From: DASVHS01 sp036001325
GTDB taxonomy: Bacteria; Acidobacteriota; Thermoanaerobaculia; Gp7-AA8
Reading direction: 5' to 3'
Assembly: GCA_036001325.1 (NCBI GenBank)
Contig: DASYUK010000047.1
Span: 1 to 6,890, forward strand
Length of the DNA stretch: 6,890 nucleotides
Positions 1-5,107 of the stretch are shown here, one piece after another; positions within the stretch are counted from its first letter, which is position 1; each line of letters opens with the position of its first letter. The notes below the pieces were generated by a model. That model ran no database searches. It saw only the letters and a list, made by a program, of their open reading frames with translations, and had not been told where the DNA came from. The translations under genes were made by a program, and so were the position numbers.

Positions 1-1
1 G

Positions 2-322
2 GCGAAGCGGCGCGTCAGCGCCGCCGAGGGCGGCGGCGCTCCACTGAGTTTGTTTCCCAACGTTTCCATCGAAGCGCATGGCTCCGTCATCACGCTGCGG
101 AACAACGGCGCCACCACCCTCCGCGCCGGCGAGTATGGTCAGCCCGCTTATCGCGCGATCCTGAAATTCGGGGACACGGACCGCTGGATCGCGCTGCCGA
201 AAGATCTTCACCCAGGTGAATCGACCACAATCGAAGTGCAAGCCGAACGACCGATCACGCTGACAAACGCCCTCGAAGGGATCCCCATCGTCGATGAAAC
301 ACCCGCAGCCGAAGTTCAATGA
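2..322 (+). CDS. C-terminal part of an unrecognised protein (5' end outside window)
   Basis: An open frame runs from the left edge to a TGA at 320-322 with no stop, so I treat it as the 3' end of a longer gene. A TTG at 50 could in principle be a start, but no ribosome binding site precedes it. The first 15 codons are Gly/Ala-rich. The remaining ~90 residues alternate hydrophobic and polar residues (for example around VSIEAHGSVITLRNNGATTL), as expected for a beta-sandwich or Ig-like C-terminal domain. I see no catalytic motif, membrane segment or signal peptide and cannot name the protein. Its last 29 nt overlap the start of the Nudix gene in another frame, which suggests co-transcription and translational coupling. 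The frame is credible because of that overlap and its protein-like composition; the function is unknown. Confidence 0.6.
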   Translation, partial: AKRRVSAAEGGGAPLSLFPNVSIEAHGSVITLRNNGATTLRAGEYGQPAYRAILKFGDTDRWIALPKDLHPGESTTIEVQAERPITLTNALEGIPIVDETPAAEVQ

Positions 323-884
323 CACAGCGCTGCAGCGGCTGGGCGTGTTGCTCGAAAGGCGCGTTTCGATCGAGATCGACGCGCCCGAGCTCCGCCGCGC
401 CTGTGTCCTCATCCCCCTGATCCGCGGTCACGATTCTTGGTCGATCCTCTTCACTCGTCGCGCCGAGAATCTCGCCGTGCACAGCGGCCAGATCTCCTTT
501 CCCGGAGGCGCCGTTGAGAATGGAGAAGCGCTTCCCGACACCGCGATCCGCGAGGCGGAGGAGGAGGTGGGCATTCCGGCCTCAAATGTCGAGCTGATCG
601 GCCGGCTCGACGACCTCATCACGAACAGCGGATTTCTCGTGGCGCCCTTCGTCGGCGTCATTCACGAGCCGATCGATTACGTCGTGCAGGAGAGCGAAGT
701 GGTTGAAGTGTTCGAGGTACCGATCGATGCGCTGCTCGATCCGGCCACGCCGGAAGTGCGCTACGTCTCGTTCAAAGATCGCAAATATCCCGCGTACTAC
801 TACCCGTATCAGCAATACGAGATTTGGGGAATGACCGGACGTATGTTGAAAGCGTTTCTTGATATCGTCTGGCTCGCTGTTTGA
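294..884 (+). CDS. CoA pyrophosphatase-type Nudix hydrolase (NudL/YeaB-like)
   Basis: A 196-residue Nudix hydrolase predicted to cleave the pyrophosphate of coenzyme A or acyl-CoA, giving 4'-phosphopantetheine and 3',5'-ADP in the cytoplasm. What is seen: a complete Nudix box at residues 72-94 (G-x5-E-x7-REAEEEVGI), with the metal-binding glutamates E87, E90 and E91 in the REAEEE core. It is preceded by the family-specific CoA-recognition segment at about 51-72 (ILFTRRA...GQISFPGG). Near the C-terminus is YQQYEIWGMT (172-181), which closely resembles the end of E. coli NudL. Length is typical for the subfamily. The ATG at 294 is chosen because it opens the frame and overlaps the upstream gene; the only SD-like bases (GAAGGGA, 275-281) are rather far away, so coupling to the upstream gene is likely. 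A small DUF883-like gene follows after 24 nt. Subfamily assignment is firm; the exact substrate is inferred from family knowledge. Confidence 0.93.
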   Translation: MKHPQPKFNDTALQRLGVLLERRVSIEIDAPELRRACVLIPLIRGHDSWSILFTRRAENLAVHSGQISFPGGAVENGEALPDTAIREAEEEVGIPASNVELIGRLDDLITNSGFLVAPFVGVIHEPIDYVVQESEVVEVFEVPIDALLDPATPEVRYVSFKDRKYPAYYYPYQQYEIWGMTGRMLKAFLDIVWLAV

Positions 885-896
885 ACGGTGGAAAGC

Positions 897-903
897 AGGA
901 GGA
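897..903 (+). promoter_or_regulatory. Strong Shine-Dalgarno site deciding the start of the DUF883-like gene
   Basis: AGGAGGA lies 5 nt before the ATG at 909. The earlier GTG at 888 has no such site, so this motif decides the start codon. It is one of only two clear Shine-Dalgarno sequences I see in the window. Confidence 0.85.
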
Positions 904-908
904 AGTTC

Positions 909-1367
909 ATGGCCACACGTGGAAGCTCAGGATCAAAGCGGGGAAGAGGATCGCTCTCGCTCGCTGACGAGGATCGCCGTTATCTCAACGAGAGCCTCAA
1001 GGAAGCGCGCGGTCGCGGCGCGGCATCGGAGGGGGAGTCGGAGGGTGTACTTTTCGAGGCGCTGGAACGCTTCGGCCTCAGCAGCGCACGCGTCGAGCGC
1101 CTGCGCGGCGCCATCAACAAGATGGATGTGCGCGAGTCTGTCGACAAAGCCCAGGAGTATCTCTCCGAGCAGATCGAGAACGCTCGCGATTACGCGCGCC
1201 AGAATCCCGGAAAGGTGATCGGAGGGGCGGCCGGCGTTCTGGTGGGCGCATCGCTTCTCGCCATCGCTCTGCGCCGCGCGGGTGCTGAAGAGCGTCCGCG
1301 GACCTCGGCGAAGACGGCGGCAACCTCGCGCGGAAAGAAATCGCCGTCGAAGAAACGGCGCAGTTAG
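909..1367 (+). CDS. DUF883/ElaB-like small membrane-anchored protein
   Basis: A 152-residue basic protein. The ATG at 909 is preferred over the in-frame GTG at 888 because AGGAGGA (897-903) sits 5 nt upstream of it. Residues 1-20 are Ser/Gly/Arg-rich. Residues 47-98 look helical and amphipathic. The segment DYARQNPGKVIGGAAGVLVG (94-113) resembles the signature of the DUF883/ElaB/YqjD family (D-Y-x-R-x-N-P followed by a Gly-rich transmembrane helix), and the hydrophobic stretch spans about 103-121. The family members known in enterobacteria are inner-membrane, tail-anchored proteins, some reported to bind ribosomes. Unlike those, which end just after the helix, this one carries a further 31-residue Lys/Arg/Ser-rich tail (122-152). 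It sits 24 nt after the Nudix gene and ends 2 nt before a palindromic repeat that probably terminates transcription. The family link rests on motif resemblance only; the function here is unknown. Confidence 0.75.
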   Translation: MATRGSSGSKRGRGSLSLADEDRRYLNESLKEARGRGAASEGESEGVLFEALERFGLSSARVERLRGAINKMDVRESVDKAQEYLSEQIENARDYARQNPGKVIGGAAGVLVGASLLAIALRRAGAEERPRTSAKTAATSRGKKSPSKKRRS

Positions 1368-1369
1368 AA

Positions 1370-1470
1370 CCTTCTCCCCGCGGGAGAAGGTGGCCCTGAG
1401 CGGAGCGAAGGGCCGGATGAGGGCGCCCCTCACCCGGTGCTTCGCACCGCCCTCTCCCGGTGGGAGAGGG
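1370..1470 (+). repeat. Composite palindromic repeat, copy 1 (REP/BIME-like inverted dimer)
   Basis: This 101-nt element fills the gap between two convergent genes, 2 nt after one stop and 7 nt before the other. It holds hairpins CCTTCTCCC/GGGAGAAGG (1370-1378/1382-1390), GGCCC/GGGCC (1392-1396/1410-1414), GGTGC/GCACC (1436-1440/1444-1448) and CCCTCTCCC/GGGAGAGGG (1450-1458/1462-1470), plus a central GATGAGGG-CG-CCCCTCACC palindrome. The right half (1424-1470), reverse complemented, is the same 47-nt unit as the left half, so the element is an inverted dimer. The left unit has 10 extra nt in the loop of its second hairpin (1397-1406). A second copy lies at 6766-6878 in opposite orientation. 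It probably acts as a bidirectional terminator for the convergent genes, although no U-tract is present. It resembles the REP/BIME class in organisation; I cannot name the family. Confidence 0.9.
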
Positions 1471-1477
1471 CATTGAC

Positions 1478-2554
1478 TTACTTCTTCAGAACCGAGGCGA
1501 TGTAGGGCTCGAGGGCCTTCCCTTCATCTCCTGCATCGACGAAGACGCCGTTGATCATGTATGTCGGCGTCGCGCGGACATCGTTCGAGAACGCGGCGCC
1601 GACGGCCCTGATCAGTTCGTCGCGTACCGCCTCGGAAGCGATGTCCGCGTCGTACTGCTTCATGTCGAGGTCGTGATCCTGGGCGAAGCCGCGCGCGAAG
1701 TCATCGAGCGTGAACGCCGACAACTTGTCCTGGTTCTCGTAGATCTGCTTCTTGAAATCCCAGAACGCGGCCGGTTTCTGTTTGTAGATCGCGCGCCCGG
1801 CTGCCGCAGCGGCGAACGCCCACGGATGCGCCGACAGCAACGGCAGGTCGTAGCGGATGTAGCGCACGCGATCGCCATATTTCTCCATGATCGGATCGAG
1901 GTATATCGACGCGTGCTTGCACGACGGGCACTCGAAGTCGGAGAACTCGACCACCGTGACGTCCGGCTTCGCCGCGCCGCGCGCCGGCGCTGTCGCGAGC
2001 AGCGGCTCGAACGCCTTGAGCCGTGCCGCGGCGAGATCGCTGTTGACCACATGAAAGTGGCCGACGAAAAACACTTTGCCGTCGACATCGATCTCCCCTT
2101 CGATCGGCACTTTTCCGTGCTCGGTCATCTCCAGCATCGTGACGCGGAGAAGGCCGTTCCGCGTTCGCTGACGATCGAGGACCGGCTCGAAGTTCTCCTG
2201 CATTCGCGACCAGGCGAATGTCTTCAACTTCGCTTCCAGAGTCTTCCCTTCGGCATCACCGAGCATCCACGGCAGGCCGATATAGAAATCGCCCGACGGA
2301 GCGGTGGCGAACAGATACTGACCCTGGCACGCGGCGCGCGGGCTGTCCACGCGGATGATGCTGCCGGAGAAACCCGTGGGAAGTTTGTCCGCGAGCTCGG
2401 CCCGCGTGAACTTCATCTCCGCACAGAGAGGGATCGCCTGACGGACGAGTTGCTCGCTCTTCTCGTCGAGCTTCGTCTCGGCCGGTTTCTGCTCCTGGGC
2501 GAAGCTGACCGTTGCGGCGACGAGCGCCGCCAGAAGGATCAAGGTTTTCTTCAT
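1478..2554 (-). CDS. Secreted DsbA/DsbG-like thiol-disulfide oxidoreductase with an extra N-terminal domain
   Basis: A 358-residue exported protein. The start at 2554 is chosen because it gives a textbook signal peptide (Met-Lys-Lys, then a hydrophobic core, then FAQ at 18-20); a longer open frame upstream is Arg/Ser-rich and overlaps the previous gene. Residues about 195-358 form a thioredoxin-fold domain of the DsbA/Thioredoxin_4 type: strand VTVVEFSDFEC (199-209), active site CPSC (209-212), an inserted helical part (about 213-320), and the cis-proline loop ATPTYMING (328-336) with T329-P330. It is expected to introduce or shuffle disulfide bonds in periplasmic proteins. Residues 21-190 form an additional domain I do not recognise, with two cysteines (C44, C76). 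The gene starts 31 nt after the dipeptidase stop on the same strand, suggesting an operon. No Shine-Dalgarno sequence is visible. It ends against the composite repeat at 1370-1470. Confidence 0.9.
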   Translation of the reverse strand: MKKTLILLAALVAATVSFAQEQKPAETKLDEKSEQLVRQAIPLCAEMKFTRAELADKLPTGFSGSIIRVDSPRAACQGQYLFATAPSGDFYIGLPWMLGDAEGKTLEAKLKTFAWSRMQENFEPVLDRQRTRNGLLRVTMLEMTEHGKVPIEGEIDVDGKVFFVGHFHVVNSDLAAARLKAFEPLLATAPARGAAKPDVTVVEFSDFECPSCKHASIYLDPIMEKYGDRVRYIRYDLPLLSAHPWAFAAAAAGRAIYKQKPAAFWDFKKQIYENQDKLSAFTLDDFARGFAQDHDLDMKQYDADIASEAVRDELIRAVGAAFSNDVRATPTYMINGVFVDAGDEGKALEPYIASVLKK

Positions 2555-2585
2555 GCGAGATCGGAAACGGCTGCGTGCGGCACGA

Positions 2586-3782
2586 TCATTCCGCCGCCGC
2601 GGCCGGCTGCTTCTGCATCTCGCGGGCGATCCGCTCGACGGCGGCGAATACGCGCATGAAGTTTTCGCCCATGATCTTGCGGACATCAGCATCCGAGTAG
2701 CCGCGGCGCTTCAGCTCCGCGCGGATCTTCGGAATGTCGCTGACGTCCTCCATCCCCACCGGCGTGATGCTGATGCCGTCGAAATCCGATCCCAGCCCAA
2801 CATGATCGACTCCCGCGACCTTCACGATGTGATCGATGTGATCGACGATGCGCATCCACGGCACCTTCGGCAGCGGATTCGCGCCCATGAGTTGCTTGCG
2901 CGCCTTTTCATACTCGGGTGTGTCTTCGCCGTACTGCTTCTTCAATGCGTCGATCTGCGGCTCCAGGCGCTTGTCGCGCTCGACCGCGGCCTGCGCGGCC
3001 TCCGTCGACAGAAAGACGGGATAGAAGTTGACCATGACCACGCCGTTGTTCTTCGACAGCGCGCGCAGCATGTCGTCGGTCATATTGCGCTTGTGCTCGG
3101 CGAGCGCACGGGCGGAGGAGTGCGACGCGATCACCGGCGCCTTCGTCGTGTCGATCGTGTCGTAGAAGGTCTTGTCGCTCACATGCGAGATATCGACGAG
3201 CATGCCGAGGCGGTTCATTTCGCGGACGACGTCGCGGCCGAACTGGGTGAGGCCGTTGTGCTTCGGCTCATCGCCGGAGGAGTCGGCCCAATTGTTGGAG
3301 TTCGTGTGAGTGAGCGTCATGTAGCGCGCGCCGAAACGATAGAACGCGCGGAGCAGATCGAGCGCGTCTTCGATGGCGTGGCCGCCTTCGATGCCGATCA
3401 GAATCGCGCGCCTTCCGTTGTGCACGGTCTTCTCGATGTCGGAAGTCGATGCGGCGAAACGCACCCACTGCGGATAGTTGTCGACCATCTCGTGGATGGT
3501 CTCCATGATCTTCATGCAGTACGCGGCTGCGCCGTTGTTCGCGTACTTCGCCGGAACGTAGGCGGCGAAGAATTCGGCATCGAGTCCGCCTTCCTTCATG
3601 CGGACGTAATCGAACATTCCGGTCGAGTTACGAACCGCGAGGTTAAACGGGTGAGCCAGGTACTCGCTCGGCGTGTCGGCATGCGTGTCGACAGTGATCG
3701 AGCGCGGGGCTGTGCTCTTCTTGGTCGCCGCGGACAGCGGCAGGGCGAGGAGGAGAAAGAGTGCTACTGCGAGACGGCGCAT
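2586..3782 (-). CDS. Exported membrane dipeptidase (renal dipeptidase family, peptidase M19)
   Basis: A 398-residue zinc metallopeptidase of the amidohydrolase fold that hydrolyses dipeptides, probably in the periplasm. A signal peptide covers about residues 1-19 (Met-Arg-Arg, Leu/Ala core, SAA). All metal ligands of the M19 family are visible: H34 and D36 (DTHAD), bridging E132 (GIEGGH), H200 (VDISH) and H221 (ASHSSAR). Substrate-site residues are also present: H159 (LTHTNSNNWADS), R232 (HKRN) and D333 (GSDFDG). The enzyme should therefore be active. Between the strand VMVNFYP (249-255) and VPWMRIVDHIDHI (307-319) lies a charged helical stretch of about 50 residues, probably a lid. The start at 3782 is the only one giving the signal peptide; no Shine-Dalgarno is evident, only a weak -10-like TACCAT (3796-3791). 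It lies upstream of the DsbA-like gene, 31 nt apart, and downstream of the CBS gene across a 114-nt gap holding a heptamer hairpin. Confidence 0.95.
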   Translation of the reverse strand: MRRLAVALFLLLALPLSAATKKSTAPRSITVDTHADTPSEYLAHPFNLAVRNSTGMFDYVRMKEGGLDAEFFAAYVPAKYANNGAAAYCMKIMETIHEMVDNYPQWVRFAASTSDIEKTVHNGRRAILIGIEGGHAIEDALDLLRAFYRFGARYMTLTHTNSNNWADSSGDEPKHNGLTQFGRDVVREMNRLGMLVDISHVSDKTFYDTIDTTKAPVIASHSSARALAEHKRNMTDDMLRALSKNNGVVMVNFYPVFLSTEAAQAAVERDKRLEPQIDALKKQYGEDTPEYEKARKQLMGANPLPKVPWMRIVDHIDHIVKVAGVDHVGLGSDFDGISITPVGMEDVSDIPKIRAELKRRGYSDADVRKIMGENFMRVFAAVERIAREMQKQPAAAAE

Positions 3783-3809
3783 GAGCGCGGATGGTAGCAG
3801 CTAAAAGCA

Positions 3810-3894
3810 GGTCGTAGGTCGTGGGTGCCGGGGACAGCAGCGCAAGAACGCGAATGCCCCCGGTACCTACGACCTACGACCCACGACCCACGAC
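3810..3894. repeat. Heptamer tandem repeats forming a long hairpin (likely terminator of the CBS gene)
   Basis: Right arm 3867-3894 is four tandem 7-mers: CTACGAC, CTACGAC, CCACGAC, CCACGAC. Left arm 3811-3831 holds the complements GTCGTAG, GTCGTGG and a diverged GTGCCGG. Positions 3810-3833 pair with 3858-3881 over 24 bp. The only two non-Watson-Crick positions are G opposite T, which would be wobble pairs if the plus strand is transcribed. The loop is 24 nt. The array stops 2 nt from the TAG of the CBS gene, so in that direction it is placed like a terminator, although there is no T-run. The 7-bp period cannot keep one reading frame, which argues against coding. Confidence 0.85.
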
Positions 3895-3896
3895 CT

Positions 3897-4343
3897 CTAG
3901 TTGTTCGCCGGTCCCTCGCTGATCTCTTCGACGGCCTTTCCGACCTTGTTCGTCTCTTTCGTTTCCGTGGCGAGATCTTTCATCGAGACGATCCCGACGA
4001 TCTCGTTGTTCCGGTTGACCACGGGCACGCGGCGGATCTGTGCGCCGCTCATCACGTCGAACACCTCGTGCACCGACGCGTCCTCGCTGACTGTCCGCAC
4101 CTGCTTGGACATCACGTCGTTGACGCGCACGTTCTTGATGTCCTTGCCGTCGGCGATCGCGCGGACGACGATGTCGCGGTCGGTCACCATACCGATGATC
4201 TTCTTCCCGTCGACGACCGGGACGACGCCGGTGTCCTGATCACGCATGATGCGCGCAACGTCGAGCACGCTATCTTTTTCCGTCACCGTCTTCGGATTGG
4301 CGGTCATGACGTCGCGGACATTCCTATTTTGTTCTTCAGCCAT
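3897..4343 (-). CDS. Stand-alone CBS-domain pair protein
   Basis: A 148-residue cytoplasmic protein made of two CBS domains and little else. CBS1 is about residues 9-63 (DVMTANPKTV ... GMVTDRDIVVRAI) and CBS2 about 74-128 (DVMSKQVRTV ... GIVSMKDLA). Each has the V-P-V-V core and the G-x-V-[ST]-x(0-2)-D nucleotide-contact motif (T54-D55; S120...D123). Paired CBS domains form a Bateman module that usually binds adenosine nucleotides and senses energy or redox state; here no catalytic domain is attached, so it likely regulates a separate partner that I cannot identify. A charged C-terminal tail (129-148) follows. The ATG at 4343 is chosen because GGAAGGAG (4356-4349) lies 5 nt upstream and the protein aligns from its first residues; in-frame upstream codons run through the heptamer array. 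That ribosome site lies in a 7-bp stem. The gene is flanked on both sides by heptamer-repeat hairpins. Confidence 0.92.
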   Translation of the reverse strand: MAEEQNRNVRDVMTANPKTVTEKDSVLDVARIMRDQDTGVVPVVDGKKIIGMVTDRDIVVRAIADGKDIKNVRVNDVMSKQVRTVSEDASVHEVFDVMSGAQIRRVPVVNRNNEIVGIVSMKDLATETKETNKVGKAVEEISEGPANN

Positions 4344-4348
4344 GCTGT

Positions 4349-4370
4349 CTCCTTCCGGCATGAGAAGGAG
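4349..4370 (-). promoter_or_regulatory. Shine-Dalgarno site of the CBS gene within a hairpin
   Basis: Reading the minus strand, CTCCTTC (4370-4364), an 8-nt loop (4363-4356) and GAAGGAG (4355-4349) form a perfect 7-bp stem. The downstream arm is the ribosome binding site itself, 5 nt before the ATG at 4343. In RNA this would hide the site when folded. The sequence is seen directly; regulation of translation is inferred. The loop also contains an in-frame ATG, an unlikely alternative start. Confidence 0.55.
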
Positions 4371-4380
4371 CAAGTGGCAT

Positions 4381-4463
4381 GCTAGCTGACGGCTCTCGGC
4401 TGTCGGCTCTCGGCTGTCCGCCTTTCCCGAGAGCTGAGAGCCGACAGCCGACAGCCAAGAGCT
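4381..4463. repeat. Second heptamer inverted array between the barrel-protein and CBS genes
   Basis: Left arm 4388-4422 reads in 7-mers GACGGCT, CTCGGCT, GTCGGCT, CTCGGCT, GTCCGCC, preceded by GCTAGCT (4381-4387). Right arm 4429-4463 reads GAGAGCT, GAGAGCC, GACAGCC, GACAGCC, AAGAGCT. Positions 4391-4415 pair with 4432-4456 over 25 positions with two mismatches or wobbles and a 16-nt loop. The array begins 11 nt past the stop of the outer-membrane barrel gene, so it could end that transcript. The heptamer differs from the one at 3810-3894, but the 7-bp period and the inverted layout are the same. Confidence 0.85.
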
Positions 4464-4474
4464 TAGCGGGCGCA

Positions 4475-5047
4475 TCAGAATCCAAGCCTCAATCCACCCG
4501 AGATCGTCAGATATCGCGGACGAAAATCAGCATTCGTGAAGTGCATCGTCGCCGCCGTAATGAATCCGTAGCGCCTCGTGATCGGGAAATCGGCGCTCAC
4601 GCCGATGGGGAATCCATAGTCGGTGGTCGAATTGAAACCGCTTGCCTGCTGCCGATAGAAGCCGATGCCGGCGAAGAGTCCCGTCGAGCCCATCGGTTCC
4701 GAGAAACGATATTCGATGATCCCCTCGACGTGCTGCACCTCGCCATCGACATCGCGTCGCACGACGTTGCCCGTTGATGTCGTCTCGCGGATGCCGATGG
4801 GGCTATCGATGCGGCCGACCTGCACTTTGAACATCGTTCCGGGGTCGACCTGGATCGCATAGTAAAGATCGACCGCGGAGTTCGTGAAGCTGAAACCGGG
4901 GTTCCGCAGCTCCGTTCCGGGCGCGGGATCATGGTGCTTGATGACACGCTTGCTTCCGCCGAAGAGCGCGCCGAACTCGGTCGTCTGCGCGAGCGCGGAA
5001 CCGGCCGAGATGAGCGAAATCGCCAGCAGAAAGACGCCTTTTCTCAT
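4475..5047 (-). CDS. Outer-membrane beta-barrel protein (hypothetical)
   Basis: A 190-residue exported protein. The ATG at 5047 gives a clear signal peptide (Met-Arg-Lys, hydrophobic core, cleavage probably after SALA at residue 20); an in-frame ATG at 5074 would only add nine residues before it and falls upstream of the predicted -10 box. The mature part is rich in alternating aromatic/aliphatic and polar residues with Gly turns, for example VDLYYAIQVD, FKVQVGRIDS, GIIEYRFSEP, GLFAGIGFYR, YGFITAATMHF and a final strand ending in Gly-Leu-Arg-Leu-Gly-Phe. A C-terminal phenylalanine is the usual recognition signal for barrel insertion by the BAM complex. Length fits an eight-stranded OmpA/OmpX-type barrel. 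This implies a double-membrane organism. I see no enzymatic motif, and the specific role is unknown. It is transcribed divergently from comF; the CBS gene lies downstream across a heptamer hairpin. Confidence 0.82.
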   Translation of the reverse strand: MRKGVFLLAISLISAGSALAQTTEFGALFGGSKRVIKHHDPAPGTELRNPGFSFTNSAVDLYYAIQVDPGTMFKVQVGRIDSPIGIRETTSTGNVVRRDVDGEVQHVEGIIEYRFSEPMGSTGLFAGIGFYRQQASGFNSTTDYGFPIGVSADFPITRRYGFITAATMHFTNADFRPRYLTISGGLRLGF

Positions 5048-5054
5048 GGCCGGC

Positions 5055-5083
5055 ACTATAAGCGATGGGTACATTGCTCACAA
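5055..5083 (-). promoter_or_regulatory. Sigma-70-like promoter for the barrel-protein gene
   Basis: On the minus strand TTGTGA (5083-5078), a 17-nt spacer and TATAGT (5060-5055) match the vegetative consensus well. The expected start of transcription falls at about 5048, next to the ATG at 5047, so the transcript would be leaderless or nearly so. No Shine-Dalgarno is present before this ATG, which is consistent. Confidence 0.55.
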
Positions 5084-5099
5084 CTCCTTCACGTACAAT
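5074..5099 (+). promoter_or_regulatory. Weak candidate promoter for comF
   Basis: TACAAT (5094-5099) is a good -10 box, but the best -35 candidate, TTGCTC (5074-5079), gives a 14-nt spacer, which is short. Transcription would begin about 1-2 nt before the ATG at 5108. The element overlaps the -35 box of the divergent promoter. Confidence 0.35.
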
Positions 5100-5107
5100 C
5101 TCGCGCG

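Noticed and set aside
9..40. GC-rich inverted repeats at the left edge (AGCGCCGCC 17-25 with GGCGGCGCT 32-40; GGCGC 9-13 with GCGCC 18-22)
   Set aside because: They could be a terminator, but the stretch is open in the frame of the first gene and Gly/Ala codons alone produce such sequence; too close to the edge to judge.
888..908. GTG start for the DUF883-like gene
   Set aside because: No ribosome binding site, whereas the ATG at 909 has AGGAGGA at ideal spacing.
1460..2659. Long plus-strand open frame (399 codons)
   Set aside because: It is antisense to the DsbA-like gene, is Arg/Asp/Leu-rich in the way GC-rich shadow frames are, has no motif, and starts inside the palindromic repeat.
2553..3797. 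Long plus-strand open frame (414 codons)
   Set aside because: It mirrors the M19 dipeptidase, whose full set of metal ligands proves the minus strand is the coding one; the shadow product is Arg/His/Asp-rich without domains.
3810..4463. CRISPR-like repeats
   Set aside because: The repeats are 7 bp, directly tandem and without spacers; no cas gene is nearby.
4931..5107. N-terminal extension of ComF
   Set aside because: The extra codons overlap the divergent barrel-protein gene and its promoter and do not resemble ComF; the zinc-ribbon domain begins properly after the ATG at 5108.
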